A stretch of 64,000 nucleotides of DNA from Neptunomonas phycophila (GTDB taxonomy: Bacteria; Pseudomonadota; Gammaproteobacteria; Pseudomonadales; Balneatricaceae), in contig NZ_MRCI01000001.1 of NCBI RefSeq assembly GCF_001922575.1, forward strand, positions 2,728,001 through 2,792,000, read 5' to 3'. Both the position numbers and the translations under genes were made by a program. Within the stretch, counting starts at the first letter, position 1. Each line of letters opens with the position of its first letter. Below the pieces are notes generated by a model. The model saw only the letters and a list, made by a program, of their open reading frames with translations, was not told where the DNA came from and searched no databases. Positions 46,511 to 56,527 of the stretch are shown piece after piece.

Positions 46511-47176
46511 ATGAAAGCGCTTGTCCTGCTATCAACGTATCTATTCATTAGCGCAACAAACACTTATGCCGCGCCAAGCCCGAAGAATGACCAGAGCTAC
46601 CCTGTGATTAATGGCTGCGAAATCAAGCCCGAAACAGTATGCCCACACGTCGATTTATCCAACACTAACTTACGTCATGCAGATTTACGCAATGCTGTTT
46701 TAACCGGAGCCAACTTGGCCGGAGCCGACCTAAGACATGCTGTGTTAACCAATGTCGATGCCAAAGGTGCCAATTTTCAAGGTGCCAATTTGGCCAGAGT
46801 CGACCTAAGACATGCTGATATCCGCGGGGCTAATCTTCAGCAAGCTAACTTAATGGCAATTACAGGTTGGGCTATGTTCGCGCAAGGAGCTAACTTCAAT
46901 GATGCGAACCTGCAAGGCGCGAATATCGACTTTGCCCGGTTCAGCAAGGCCAGCCTGCACCGTGCAAACCTAACCGCTGCTAACTTAGAAATGGTATGGT
47001 TCTCCAAAGCCGACCTATACCAGGCCAACCTCACCAACGCCACACTACAAGAAGCAAAGCTTAATGATGCCAATCTAGCCGAGGCTAATTTAACCGGCAC
47101 CCGAATCCATTACGCCACGTTTCAAAGCACCTATATGGAAGGCTGCACTAACTGCCCGTTTGATTGGCAAAAATAG
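46511..47176 (+). CDS. Secreted pentapeptide-repeat protein
   Basis: A 221-residue protein with a signal peptide (about 1-21, ending TYA). From about residue 45 to 205 it is built of A(D/N)LxX repeats, for example NLRHADLRNAVLTGANLAGADLRHA, which fold as a right-handed beta-helix. Cys pairs frame the helix: C37/C44 (NGCEIKPETVC) and C213/C216 (GCTNC), which could form cap disulfides in the periplasm. The ATG at 46511 has GAGGTGA. No function can be assigned; it follows the ExaA-like gene across a terminator, so it is probably a separate unit. Confidence 0.87.
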   Translation: MKALVLLSTYLFISATNTYAAPSPKNDQSYPVINGCEIKPETVCPHVDLSNTNLRHADLRNAVLTGANLAGADLRHAVLTNVDAKGANFQGANLARVDLRHADIRGANLQQANLMAITGWAMFAQGANFNDANLQGANIDFARFSKASLHRANLTAANLEMVWFSKADLYQANLTNATLQEAKLNDANLAEANLTGTRIHYATFQSTYMEGCTNCPFDWQK

Positions 47177-47214
47177 CGGCCCTCAGTAGTCATTTCTGGC
47201 GTTCAAGCAGGCAC

Positions 47215-47248
47215 AAAAAATCCCGATCAGCAAGCCTGTCGGGATTTT
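47215..47248. terminator. Bidirectional terminator
   Basis: AAAATCCCGA and TCGGGATTTT with a 12-base loop, between the convergent pentapeptide-repeat and pgm genes. Confidence 0.85.
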
Positions 47249-47266
47249 CAACAACCGTTAATTCAC

Positions 47267-48907
47267 TTAGCCCAGCGCGCGATCCACCAGCGCCTTCGCG
47301 TCACTTTCCAACTGTGCCAAATGATCCTCTGATACAAAGCTTTCAAGATAAATCTTGTAGATGTTTTCAGTACCAGAAGGACGCGCCGCAAACCAGCCGT
47401 TAGCAGTTTGCACTTTCAAACCGCCAATAGAAGCGCCATTGCCAGGTGCTTCGGTCAAAATACCGGTGATCGCATCACCCGCCAAGGTATCACCGGCTAC
47501 AGAATCAGCACTTAATGACGACAAGACAGACTTTTGCTCAGCTGAACACGGCACATCAATGCGCTTATAGATAGGACGACCATAACGTGAGACTTGAGCT
47601 TCATATAACTCATGCGGGTCTTTACCTGTTATTGCCAAAATCTCAGCCGCTAACAATCCCAAAATAATGCCATCTTTATCGGTCGTCCAGACGCTACCGT
47701 CTTTACGCAAGAAAGAAGCGCCAGCACTCTCTTCACCGCCAAACGCCATCTCGCCACTGAACAGCCCTTCAACGTACCACTTAAACCCTACTGGCACCTC
47801 ACACAAGGTTTTGCCAAGCCCTTCGACCACGCGATCAATCATGGCACTGGACACCAAGGTTTTACCAAATTGAATATCATCTGACCACTGTGGGCGGTGT
47901 GTTGCTAAATACTCAATCGCTACCGCCAAATACGCGTTCGGATTCATTAAACCGGAGCCGGCGCAGACAATACCATGACGGTCGTAATCCGGATCATTGC
48001 CAATTGAGATATCAAACTTATCTTTAAGCGCCAATAAGTTCTGCATTGCATAGCTTGAAGAACAATCCATACGGATGCGCCCATCTTTATCCAACGGCAT
48101 AAATCCGAAGGTAAAATCGACTTTATCGTTCACTACTTCGATATTAAGGTTATATTTCTCAGCGATTGGCTTCCAAAAGTGAAGCCCTGAGCCTCCCATT
48201 GGATCGACGCCAATCTTAATGCCCGCTTTCGCAATGGCATCCATATCAATAACAGAGTCCAGATCATCGACATAGTGTGCAATATAATCAAAAGGTTCGA
48301 TTAACGGCGATGCATTCAGCTCTTCAGCAGGAAGCCACTCAGCGTCTTCTAGCTCAGATTCCAATAACTCATTGGCTCGCTGAGCAATCCAATTGGTAAT
48401 ATCTTGATCGGCTGGACCACCCTTAAGCGAGTTATATTTAATCCCGCCATCTTCCGGCGGATTATGCGAAGGGGTGATGACAATGCCATCTGCAATATCT
48501 TCGCCCAACGCGTTGTGCGTTAAAATTGCATGTGAGATAACAGGCGTTGGCGTGTAACCATCACCTGCTTGCACACGCACACGCACCCCGTTAGCGACTA
48601 ACACTTCCAATGCCGTGCCAAAGGCGGCTTCAGATAACGCATGCGTGTCCTTACCCAAATATAGCGGCCCAGTCACACCGTGCGCCTTGCGGTACTCAGC
48701 AATGGCTTGGCAAATAGCCATGATGTGATGCTCGTTAAAGGTCGTTTTTAGCGCCGACCCTCGGTGACCGGAAGTTCCGAAACTCACCTTTTGATCAGGG
48801 CTCGCTTTGATATCTGGCTGCTGACGATAATAAGCAGCCACTAACGCAGGGATATTAACCAAAGAATCGTGCGGAGCAATCTTTCCAGCATCGGGGTGAA
48901 TAGCCAT
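47267..48907 (-). CDS. pgm: Phosphoglucomutase
   Basis: A 546-residue alpha-D-phosphohexomutase, the same length as E. coli Pgm. SFGTSGHRG lies near the N-terminus. The phosphoserine loop is [11 protein letters not shown], the Mg loop [10 protein letters not shown] and the sugar loop GGEESAGAS. The C-terminal phosphate site is [10 protein letters not shown]. It interconverts glucose 1- and 6-phosphate for glycan and glycogen metabolism. It stands alone. Confidence 0.97.
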   Translation of the reverse strand: MAIHPDAGKIAPHDSLVNIPALVAAYYRQQPDIKASPDQKVSFGTSGHRGSALKTTFNEHHIMAICQAIAEYRKAHGVTGPLYLGKDTHALSEAAFGTALEVLVANGVRVRVQAGDGYTPTPVISHAILTHNALGEDIADGIVITPSHNPPEDGGIKYNSLKGGPADQDITNWIAQRANELLESELEDAEWLPAEELNASPLIEPFDYIAHYVDDLDSVIDMDAIAKAGIKIGVDPMGGSGLHFWKPIAEKYNLNIEVVNDKVDFTFGFMPLDKDGRIRMDCSSSYAMQNLLALKDKFDISIGNDPDYDRHGIVCAGSGLMNPNAYLAVAIEYLATHRPQWSDDIQFGKTLVSSAMIDRVVEGLGKTLCEVPVGFKWYVEGLFSGEMAFGGEESAGASFLRKDGSVWTTDKDGIILGLLAAEILAITGKDPHELYEAQVSRYGRPIYKRIDVPCSAEQKSVLSSLSADSVAGDTLAGDAITGILTEAPGNGASIGGLKVQTANGWFAARPSGTENIYKIYLESFVSEDHLAQLESDAKALVDRALG

Positions 48908-49047
48908 ATAACAAGCCTGTCCTTTTCCATGAATGAATAACCTAATGCTCGGCTATCTTGGCCAGAGATGCAATGGTGATAAGCCCAACGACCTAACGAA
49001 TTGCTCGCCAAGCTTATCCATACCCACTTATGCTGACAGAATATGCA

Positions 49048-51054
49048 TTAGAATCGGCCCGAAACACTCACTCGGATATCGCGTCCACTTTCTGGAGACC
49101 CGACAATACCCTCCCACCCGGGATTCCCTGTAAAGTCTTCAACGCTTGCGTGGCTCAAATACTGTTTATCGAAAAGATTATTTACCGATAACGCCACTTT
49201 AAGTTGGTCATTACCCATAGGCTTCCAATGCACGTATACGTCATGTATCCCATAACCGGGTTTATCAGCATTAAGCTGGTCGCTACCTACATATAATTTA
49301 ATATCATGAATACCGCGTACAAACTCAGCATTCCAGCCCGCCATCCAGCGAGGTGAGAACTGATAGTGAACATCTGTCGCTAACGTATCGCCAATGCTAT
49401 TTGCGCCAGAGCCGTATACATAACGTGTGACTGGTTGCCCATCAACTTCAGTATCTGCACTAATTAAGCTGGCAGACAATGAAAGCGCTTCGACCTGCAT
49501 CCCCAAACGCGCATAAAAACCAGCCGATTTAATAGGGTCATCTAAGTTTTCAGATACCCTAGACCAAGGCAGCAATCCCCCAACAGGGTTGTAGATCCGA
49601 GAATAAAAGACACCCGCTGCCATGTTAAAACCGGATACTTGGTAATCTACCCCTAACTCGATATTTTTAGATGTTTCTGCACCTAGGTCAGAAGCATTTG
49701 AACCGCTACTTAGCTTAAATGCATCCTTTACTTCCGGGCCTCTTAACGCCTCTGCATATCCAGCACTAATAGCCCAAGCAGGAGTTAACTGATAGCGAGC
49801 ACCGGCATTGAATGAGAAGCCGTTATCACTTAATTTTTGATCGCTTGCATCGGTTATCGAGAAATCATCAAATCTAGCACCGGCTGTCAGTGACCATTGA
49901 TCATTTACGGTGTAATGATCCTGTATAAAGATCCCCCAAACTTGGCCTGTTTCACTAAAATAAGAGGGCTCTGCATCCACATCATGAAGCTTACTTTCAT
50001 CATCTCGATAATTAACACCGTAAGTAAGCTCATGATCCGCAAAAGCACTCGTATTTTTTAGTGTCGCTCCCCACGTTTTCACATGGCCACTGTATTCTAC
50101 CGAGCTGTATTCACGCGATTGAGACGTTTTTGTATGATAAAGATTGAAGCTAATATCAAATAAATCGTTATCAAACGGCGTATATTCATAGTTAAAAATA
50201 GCCGTATCCCGATCAGCCGTCGTTGGCTCAGGTACGTTCCTAGCGGATGCGACTAGCTCCGGCTTATAAAGCACATCACCCTCCTCTGCTACGGACTCAT
50301 AACTCAGTGATAAATATTGTTCATCCGTTAAATACCCCACTAACTTCCCGTACATCAAGGTTTTTTGATCCTCTGTACCATCGAGTTTATTGCCATCACC
50401 ATCGGTAACATTATCGAGGTCTGAACGAACAACACTCAACATCCCTCCCAAGCGCCCCTGTGCATCCTCACCAAACACAGTTACGCTGTTTTTAAAACCA
50501 TGGCTATTATCAAAGTAAGTGCTTTTAACCAGCGCACCGACCTGTTTGCCGGCTTCTAATAAATCCGCAGGGTCTTTGGTAACAAAATGCACCGAGCCTC
50601 CTAAAGCACCAAAACCTGATGTCGCTTCCCCTGCTCCGGTTTCAATATCTACTTGCTTTAGTAATTCCGGCTCGATCGAGATACGGCCTGCGTGATGAAA
50701 AACAGCACCCGCCTGCTCTGCCCCGTCTATCGTTATATTAAGATTATCTTCACCTATATTTCGAACATAGATCTTCTGTGACATTTGCACTGAACCGCCC
50801 GCAGAAACAGCCGCGTCTTGACTGAATATATCGGCCATATCATTGGCTTGAGTCGACGAAATTTGTTCCTGATTAATTTGGCCATCTACGTCACTTGTGA
50901 TCTGATCAATAATAATGAGCGCATCCATGTCCACAACCGCAGAATCGGCCATGACAGTAGGAGCTGTGAACGTTGTTAAACAAGCGACGGCCAACAACTT
51001 TTTCCGGAAAAGAAAGGGCCTAGTTAGATTGCAGCAAAATTCTTGAGGGTACAT
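49048..51054 (-). CDS. TonB-dependent outer-membrane receptor
   Basis: A 668-residue receptor. A signal sequence (about 15-36) is followed by a plug domain with IYVRNIGEDNLNITIDGA and ETGAGEATSGFGALGGSVHFVTKDPADLL. A 22-strand barrel should follow, ending in the aromatic terminus VSVSGRF. The Fur-box-like site just upstream points to an iron source such as a siderophore or heme; the substrate is not identifiable. The start ATG at 51054 has a weak ribosome site. It lies downstream of a two-component system on the same strand. Confidence 0.9.
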   Translation of the reverse strand: MYPQEFCCNLTRPFLFRKKLLAVACLTTFTAPTVMADSAVVDMDALIIIDQITSDVDGQINQEQISSTQANDMADIFSQDAAVSAGGSVQMSQKIYVRNIGEDNLNITIDGAEQAGAVFHHAGRISIEPELLKQVDIETGAGEATSGFGALGGSVHFVTKDPADLLEAGKQVGALVKSTYFDNSHGFKNSVTVFGEDAQGRLGGMLSVVRSDLDNVTDGDGNKLDGTEDQKTLMYGKLVGYLTDEQYLSLSYESVAEEGDVLYKPELVASARNVPEPTTADRDTAIFNYEYTPFDNDLFDISFNLYHTKTSQSREYSSVEYSGHVKTWGATLKNTSAFADHELTYGVNYRDDESKLHDVDAEPSYFSETGQVWGIFIQDHYTVNDQWSLTAGARFDDFSITDASDQKLSDNGFSFNAGARYQLTPAWAISAGYAEALRGPEVKDAFKLSSGSNASDLGAETSKNIELGVDYQVSGFNMAAGVFYSRIYNPVGGLLPWSRVSENLDDPIKSAGFYARLGMQVEALSLSASLISADTEVDGQPVTRYVYGSGANSIGDTLATDVHYQFSPRWMAGWNAEFVRGIHDIKLYVGSDQLNADKPGYGIHDVYVHWKPMGNDQLKVALSVNNLFDKQYLSHASVEDFTGNPGWEGIVGSPESGRDIRVSVSGRF

Positions 51055-51069
51055 ATAACCACCAACTTA

Positions 51070-51101
51070 AATGATAATAGTTTTCATTCAATTATTATCA
51101 T
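51070..51101 (-). promoter_or_regulatory. Fur-box-like site upstream of the TonB receptor
   Basis: TGATAATAGTTTTCA at 51072-51086 matches 12 of 14 defined bases of the TGATAATnATTATCA Fur motif. A further perfect half-site, ATTATCA, lies at 51094-51100. Placement 18-46 bases before the start fits iron repression. Confidence 0.75.
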
Positions 51102-51153
51102 TTTAACGGGAAGTCCCAGCATTTTTACATTTGTTACATCTGGTAATAGATCG

Positions 51154-52533
51154 CTAGCAAAACTTAGGCAATGTAGCTGTCATTATTAACCCTATACAGA
51201 CACCTTCAGCATCATAACGATTCCTAGCAACGAGCTGCCCACCAACAGCTTGAATCTGACGCTTAGCTATCGCCAAGCCTAATCCGTAGCCTTTTTGCTC
51301 TTGCTCTGCGGGTTGACTTCTCGACTGACTGACTTGAAAAAAAGGCCGAAAGATAGCGTCAAGCAACTCTGTAGGTACGCCATTGCCTTCGTCTTGCACA
51401 TCAACCTGTACCGACTCGCCTCTATCAATGATGACGATCTCTACTCGGCTCTTAGGTGACGTGTGTTTTAAAGCATTACGCACTAAATTTTCAAAAGCCT
51501 GACTCAGCGCGCGTTGATTACTAAAATGCAAAACATGTTCTGCTTCCGACCTAAGCTCAATAATACGCCCCGGGTATTCAAACCCCGCATCTTGGCAAAT
51601 AACATCCAACAGCGCATCTAGCTCAACGCTCTCATCCCGTAGCGACGGCTCTTCATTAGTTAACCACCCTAATGTCAAAGAGTCCTCAACCAATGCTTCC
51701 ATGCCCTGTAACTCCCAACGAATACGGCGCAGCGTTTTCTCATCGCATGCACCTTGCTCCATATAAGTTAACGCGAGCCCTAAACGTGCCAATGGTGTTC
51801 TTAGCTCATGCGACAAATCAGATAGTAATTCGCGTTGCTGCCTTATTAGACGCGCGGTACGCGAAGCCATATCGTTGAACGTAACACCTAAACGCGTAAT
51901 CTCATCATTTCGCCATCCGATAAACCCTGAGCTGGCTTGAGTGCGGGCATCAAGCTCACCTTGGCTAAATGCCCGTGTTGCTCTATGCAGCTGCCGTAAA
52001 GGCGACATCAAGTACCCATAAACAAATATAGCGAGCGCGGACAATAAAATTAGCGGTAGGCCTACCTGCAAGACAATTTGTGCATAAGGGTAAAGGTTAC
52101 CTGGGCGCATACGTGCGGGCAGTTGAATTAAAAAATGCGTTTTACCATCAGCGAAAGGAATGTCCATGGTAGGGTTTGCTTTAAAATATAGATGAACCTT
52201 CCACTCAACACTGCGCCCCAAACTAAACCCCTGCGTATAGTGTAGAGGCAAATCACTACCAGCTTTTACTTCAATAGAAGACTCCACTACAGCAGCCCAT
52301 GTGTCTTCTTTAATACGTAATTCTTGCAACCATCTTTCTAAGATTTTTTCTTGGCCCGCTTGGTATAGTGTCTCAGCTTTTCTTCCATATGAGATGAGAG
52401 TCTGTTGGTCACTTTTTGATATATAACTCATTGACTGTTCTGCTTGCTCAGTAATGAGGTTAACGCTCCAAAATAAAATCAGCGCCCCAATTACAAACAC
52501 TACACACAAAACCCACAGCAACTGCTTTTTCAC
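51154..52533 (-). CDS. Two-component sensor histidine kinase
   Basis: A 459-residue membrane kinase. Two transmembrane helices (about 5-25 and 155-178) bracket a periplasmic sensor. A HAMP domain follows, then the H-box SHELRTPLARL, N-box NLVRNALKH and the G-box GYGLGLAIAKR. The start GTG at 52533 overlaps the regulator stop (GTGA). With the receptor downstream this resembles the PfeRS-PfeA type of siderophore-sensing set; that link is inference. Confidence 0.92.
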   Translation of the reverse strand: MKKQLLWVLCVVFVIGALILFWSVNLITEQAEQSMSYISKSDQQTLISYGRKAETLYQAGQEKILERWLQELRIKEDTWAAVVESSIEVKAGSDLPLHYTQGFSLGRSVEWKVHLYFKANPTMDIPFADGKTHFLIQLPARMRPGNLYPYAQIVLQVGLPLILLSALAIFVYGYLMSPLRQLHRATRAFSQGELDARTQASSGFIGWRNDEITRLGVTFNDMASRTARLIRQQRELLSDLSHELRTPLARLGLALTYMEQGACDEKTLRRIRWELQGMEALVEDSLTLGWLTNEEPSLRDESVELDALLDVICQDAGFEYPGRIIELRSEAEHVLHFSNQRALSQAFENLVRNALKHTSPKSRVEIVIIDRGESVQVDVQDEGNGVPTELLDAIFRPFFQVSQSRSQPAEQEQKGYGLGLAIAKRQIQAVGGQLVARNRYDAEGVCIGLIMTATLPKFC

Positions 52534-53210
52534 GAAAAACAGTACCCCTTACCATGCTGAGTCACTAAACGGTCTGCAGCCATACCAGCTGACACTAATT
52601 TTTTACGAATACGACTTAAATGCATATCCATACTGCGGTCATAGCGGCTATAAGGGCGTTCTAGCACCATCTGATACAGAAACGGCTTACTCAACACATC
52701 ATTTTGATGTTCAACCAACAACCATAATAAGCGAAACTGAATGGGAGTTAACTCTATCGATTGGCCATTATAGTGAACACTTAATACCGACCGGTTAAGC
52801 ACCAAAGCGTCAATAGACAGCTCTCGCTGGTCATTTCGTTCCTGCACCCCTATAGAGCGACGCAACAAAGCATCGATACGCAGTAACATTTCCGTGAAAT
52901 TACAAGGCTTTGGCAAATAGTCATCCGCCCCCTTTTGATAGCCCTCAATGCGTTCGGCTTCAGCACCACATGCCGTCATCATGATAATTGGGGTCTGCTT
53001 CACGCTACGAATATGCGTCAAGATAGAAAAACCGTTCAGCGTAGGTAATAGGACATCCAAAAGGATCAGATCGAAGCACTCAGCAAGCGCCTTTATAAGG
53101 CCCTGCTCTCCATCGTGGCACTGCTCAATGCAAAAACCATTTTGAGACAATAAACCGGCTACCTGATTAGCGAAGGTTTTGTCATCTTCAATAATCAATA
53201 TTCTAGTCAT
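52530..53210 (-). CDS. OmpR-family response regulator
   Basis: A 226-residue regulator with a receiver domain (acidic pair EDDKT, phospho-acceptor Asp in LILLDVLLP, Lys in LPKPCNF) and a winged-helix DNA-binding domain (ELTPIQFRLLWLLVEH). It is the first gene of a regulator-kinase-receptor set and is preceded by a Fur-box-like sequence, so it is probably iron-controlled. Confidence 0.93.
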   Translation of the reverse strand: MTRILIIEDDKTFANQVAGLLSQNGFCIEQCHDGEQGLIKALAECFDLILLDVLLPTLNGFSILTHIRSVKQTPIIMMTACGAEAERIEGYQKGADDYLPKPCNFTEMLLRIDALLRRSIGVQERNDQRELSIDALVLNRSVLSVHYNGQSIELTPIQFRLLWLLVEHQNDVLSKPFLYQMVLERPYSRYDRSMDMHLSRIRKKLVSAGMAADRLVTQHGKGYCFS

Positions 53211-53239
53211 TAGATTACCATGCCATTACACAGACACAA

Positions 53240-53260
53240 ATGATAATCTAAATCATTAAC
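53240..53260 (-). promoter_or_regulatory. Fur-box-like site upstream of the response regulator
   Basis: TGATAATCTAAATCA at 53241-53255 matches 11 of 14 defined bases of the Fur motif, with further AT-rich half-sites on both sides. It is 30 bases before the regulator start. Confidence 0.6.
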
Positions 53261-53316
53261 ATTGTCTTACGTTAATAAACATTGCCCGAAAGCTATCATG
53301 CCTACTCATGCATTAG

Positions 53317-54111
53317 TTAAGGCTCCAATGACAAACGCACCTCACCCAGCCCATCAATACTGGCAACCACTTCATCACCGACAGCAAGCACTTGCAAACC
53401 AAACCAAGTACCAGTGGTTACTGTATCCCCCGCCTCTAAGCCTCTTGAATAAAGTGTTTCGGATAAACCATTGAGCCAAGGCAGTAACGCTAATGGATGA
53501 CCCAATGGATGCGTACCCTCACCCAAGGCTATTGCCTGCTGATTTACCGTGATGGACATATAAGGATTAACAAAACTATCGCGCCATCCTTTGGTAGGTT
53601 TCCCCACTAAAATAATCGCTCTGTTCATCTGCTGGTCTGCCAAGCGAATACTGGCGGGAAGGTCCGCCCACCGTTCAACTCGCTGATCACATACTTCTAC
53701 TGACAAATAGACATTATCGATAGCTGCCTCTAGTGCTTCTATTGAGGAGTCACTCTTGATAGACCTTGCTAAAGTAATGGCCACTTCTATCTCAATAGAG
53801 GTGAAGTCATGAGCGTTGCGCTCATCTAATACATGCCTCACATGACCTTCCCCTTCTTTTTCTGTAGCGTACACTAAAGCCTCATGCCTAACGCGGGCAG
53901 CTGAAGGGTTTTGCAAAGTACCGCCGGTTTTCCAAATAAAGCGTTCTTCTGAAGCAAACCATCCCAACTTTTCTGCAACCAAGGCTTGCACCTGATACGC
54001 CTCTTCATCACTAGCGGGGGTGAGCTCACATGCCTGCTGATAGTTAACGACCTGCCCCGTTTGTTGGGCCATGACTAATGCATCAGCCAACTTTTGAACA
54101 TTTTTACTCAT
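53317..54111 (-). CDS. Fumarylacetoacetase/2-keto-4-pentenoate hydratase family enzyme
   Basis: A 264-residue protein of the MhpD-like group. The metal-binding acidic residues lie in TSIEIEVAITLARS, and LSVEVCDQRV carries the third. The C-terminal block GDTVTTGTWFG is typical of the family. Such enzymes hydrate 2-oxo-4-enoates or cleave/decarboxylate related oxoacids. The substrate is open; the hydantoinase and isomerase-fold neighbours suggest a late step in breakdown of a cyclic amide. GGGAG ribosome site. Last gene of the three-gene minus-strand arm. Confidence 0.85.
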   Translation of the reverse strand: MSKNVQKLADALVMAQQTGQVVNYQQACELTPASDEEAYQVQALVAEKLGWFASEERFIWKTGGTLQNPSAARVRHEALVYATEKEGEGHVRHVLDERNAHDFTSIEIEVAITLARSIKSDSSIEALEAAIDNVYLSVEVCDQRVERWADLPASIRLADQQMNRAIILVGKPTKGWRDSFVNPYMSITVNQQAIALGEGTHPLGHPLALLPWLNGLSETLYSRGLEAGDTVTTGTWFGLQVLAVGDEVVASIDGLGEVRLSLEP

Positions 54112-54154
54112 TACACTCCCTCACATTTATTGCAACACCCATCCACTCACAAAA

Positions 54155-55594
54155 CTATAGCGGGTCTGGCGCAGTAACTTTTGGTTTAGCAGGTGTCGGT
54201 CGATCGCACGGTAAAAACTGCCCCATACCTGGCGTTCCTAAATAACGTCCGTCTTGCCACACAATGCGCCCTCGACTCATGGTCGTTGCCGGCCATGCAT
54301 TCACCTTAATGCCCTCATAGGGTGTGTAATCAACATTATGATGTAATTGATCATTACTAATGGAACGAACCGTGTCGGTATCCCAGATCACTAAATCGGC
54401 ATCAGCCCCAACAGCTATAGAGCCTTTACGTGGGTACAAACCATACATTTTAGCGACATTGGTAGAGGTTAATCCGACAAATTGATTAATATCCATACGC
54501 CCTGTGTTAACGCCATGCGAAAACAATAAAGCCAGACGAGTTTCGACACCCGGAATACCATTTGCGATTTGATCAAAGCTGGGGGTTTCACCGGTTGCTA
54601 ATTTGCCGTCGTTTCCAGCAAAGCGAAATGGCGCATGATCCGAAGAGAACACCTGAAAAGTTCCTGACTCTAGTGCGTTCCAGATCACTTGCTGGTTGCC
54701 TTTATCGCGCGGAGGCGGACTACAAATACATTTAGCACCTTCCATGTCGTCATCCAGCCCTAAATTTTCGGCCGTTAGAAAAAGATATTGCGGGCATGTT
54801 TCACCATATACACGTAGCCCTTGACCTTGCGCCCAACGAATCTGCTCTACTGCTTCACGCCCTGATACATGAACAATTAAAATAGGAACGTCCACCAACT
54901 CAGCAAACGCGATAGCGCGATGGGTCGCTTCACGCTCCACCAACATAGGGCGAGATTCAGCATGGTATTTTGGCGCGGTTTTGCCCGCTTTTAGTAAACG
55001 CTCGGTCAACCAGGCAATACAGTCAGCATTTTCGGCATGAATCATCACCATTGCCCCTTCTTCACGGGCTACGGATAACACATCGATAATTTCACGATCA
55101 CCCAGCTTCAGATCATCGTAAGTCATATAAATTTTGAAAGAGGTGTAACCTTGCGAGATTAATGCTGGCAGCTCTTCACTGAGCACTGTTTCGGTGGCAT
55201 CAGAAACAATCATATGAAACGCGTAATCAATCACAGCTTTTTGCCCTGCACGCTCATGATAATCAGCCACAGCTGCTTTCAAGCTCTGTCCTTTTTGCTG
55301 CAGCGCAAAGGGGATAACCGTGGTTGTGCCGCCACAGGCCGCAGAACGCGTCCCACTTAAAAAATCATCCGCCATGACCGTGCCATCATTCGTTGGCTGA
55401 TCAAAGTGGCAGTGGCCATCTATACCACCGGGCAACACCCACCTGCCTTTAGCATCTATCTCCGTTTCGCCTTCTGACAAGCCTTTTCCCAAGGCGGTAA
55501 TGACACCCTCTTTGATACCTATATCGGCATCAAAGATATCGGCGGCGGTGGCACAACGAGCATTGCGAATAACACAATCGAATAACTTAGACAT
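54155..55594 (-). CDS. Dihydropyrimidinase/hydantoinase
   Basis: A 479-residue amidohydrolase with the di-zinc motifs HCHFDQP, a carbamylated Lys in SFKIYMTYDD, His in MIHAEN and IVHVSG, and the Asp in FSSDHAPF. It opens cyclic ureides such as dihydrouracil or 5-substituted hydantoins to N-carbamoyl amino acids. No separate carbamoylase was seen; the amidase in the other arm may take the next step. The ATG at 55594 overlaps the upstream gene by 8 bases; the longer frame has no family support. Confidence 0.93.
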   Translation of the reverse strand: MSKLFDCVIRNARCATAADIFDADIGIKEGVITALGKGLSEGETEIDAKGRWVLPGGIDGHCHFDQPTNDGTVMADDFLSGTRSAACGGTTTVIPFALQQKGQSLKAAVADYHERAGQKAVIDYAFHMIVSDATETVLSEELPALISQGYTSFKIYMTYDDLKLGDREIIDVLSVAREEGAMVMIHAENADCIAWLTERLLKAGKTAPKYHAESRPMLVEREATHRAIAFAELVDVPILIVHVSGREAVEQIRWAQGQGLRVYGETCPQYLFLTAENLGLDDDMEGAKCICSPPPRDKGNQQVIWNALESGTFQVFSSDHAPFRFAGNDGKLATGETPSFDQIANGIPGVETRLALLFSHGVNTGRMDINQFVGLTSTNVAKMYGLYPRKGSIAVGADADLVIWDTDTVRSISNDQLHHNVDYTPYEGIKVNAWPATTMSRGRIVWQDGRYLGTPGMGQFLPCDRPTPAKPKVTAPDPL

Positions 55595-56333
55595 GAGCAC
55601 TAGCCTCTTGGAAAAAGCGCCCCCAGCCCACAACAGCTGCGGGGTTATGACCAGCCATGCTTAGCATTTTCCAAACAACAGTGGACGTTGTATCAATAAC
55701 CGGTATACCGAACTCTTGCTCCCACTGACTGGCTAAATGCGCTGAGCGTAAGTTGGTACAATAGAGCACAATCGCATCCGGTTTTTTAGCCGCGACCGCT
55801 GCTACTTGACGGGATAACGCTATCTCGTCAACCTCGGAGAAACTAAAGTTCTCACTCAAATCAAGATGGCTTTCAGCAACACAATCTATACCGATGTCTT
55901 GATAATTGCGGATAATGCAGTCCTGCACATCACTCGTATAAGGTGACACCAACCCAAAGCGCTTAACCCCCATGCTGTTTAGCACTTCGTTCAGCGCCAA
56001 GATTGATGAAGTCGCTCGAATGCCAGTTCGGGCCTCAATGGCCTGACATAATTGAACATCATGATCAAAACCCAACCAGCCAGCAGCTGTTCCACTCCAA
56101 CCAATCACATCCATGCGTGCATCAGCCAGAAGATCAGAAGCCTCAAGTGGCGCCGTATGGTTGAACTGGCCCAAATCACGATCATCTAACGAAATTCGTG
56201 TCACACGAAAACGTGAAAAGTGACTAGTCACTGATGGCAAATTGTTTAGCATCGAGCTTGTTAACGGCTCTAAGGCGGTATTAGAAGACGGGGTCAACAC
56301 CCCCAATAGCGTTCGCTTTGTTGTAATCGACAT
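55587..56333 (-). CDS. Maleate isomerase/arylmalonate decarboxylase-fold enzyme with a single active-site Cys
   Basis: A 248-residue Asp/Glu racemase-superfamily protein. GVLTPSSNTALEP at the N-terminus is shared with maleate isomerases. The usual first Cys is Gly (G81 in GWSGTAAG) while the second is kept (C192 in LYCTNLRS). Two cysteines act in racemases and maleate isomerase; Gly plus one Cys is the state of arylmalonate decarboxylase. The reaction is therefore uncertain. Start at 56333; an ATG at 56351 adds six residues. First gene of the operon with the hydantoinase. Confidence 0.82.
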   Translation of the reverse strand: MSITTKRTLLGVLTPSSNTALEPLTSSMLNNLPSVTSHFSRFRVTRISLDDRDLGQFNHTAPLEASDLLADARMDVIGWSGTAAGWLGFDHDVQLCQAIEARTGIRATSSILALNEVLNSMGVKRFGLVSPYTSDVQDCIIRNYQDIGIDCVAESHLDLSENFSFSEVDEIALSRQVAAVAAKKPDAIVLYCTNLRSAHLASQWEQEFGIPVIDTTSTVVWKMLSMAGHNPAAVVGWGRFFQEASAHV

Positions 56334-56389
56334 AAATAACCCATTCGTCATTTACGCAATAGGCGGGTTTAACCCGTACTATTTTTGTA

Positions 56390-56401
56390 AACAATATTGT
56401 T
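56390..56401. promoter_or_regulatory. Predicted GntR operator, hydantoinase arm
   Basis: A perfect 12-base palindrome, AACAATATTGTT, 57 bases before the isomerase-fold gene. It shares the CAATATTG core with three sites in front of the regulator and TRAP genes. Confidence 0.6.
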
Positions 56402-56527
56402 GAACATAATGATTACAAAATACAAAGCAAATGATATGCCATCGTTAGAAGGGCACACCAATAAGAGGAATATTAGAGCAGATAAAAATAAAGAAAGACG
56501 ATATTTATACGGTTCTAAGAAGACGAA

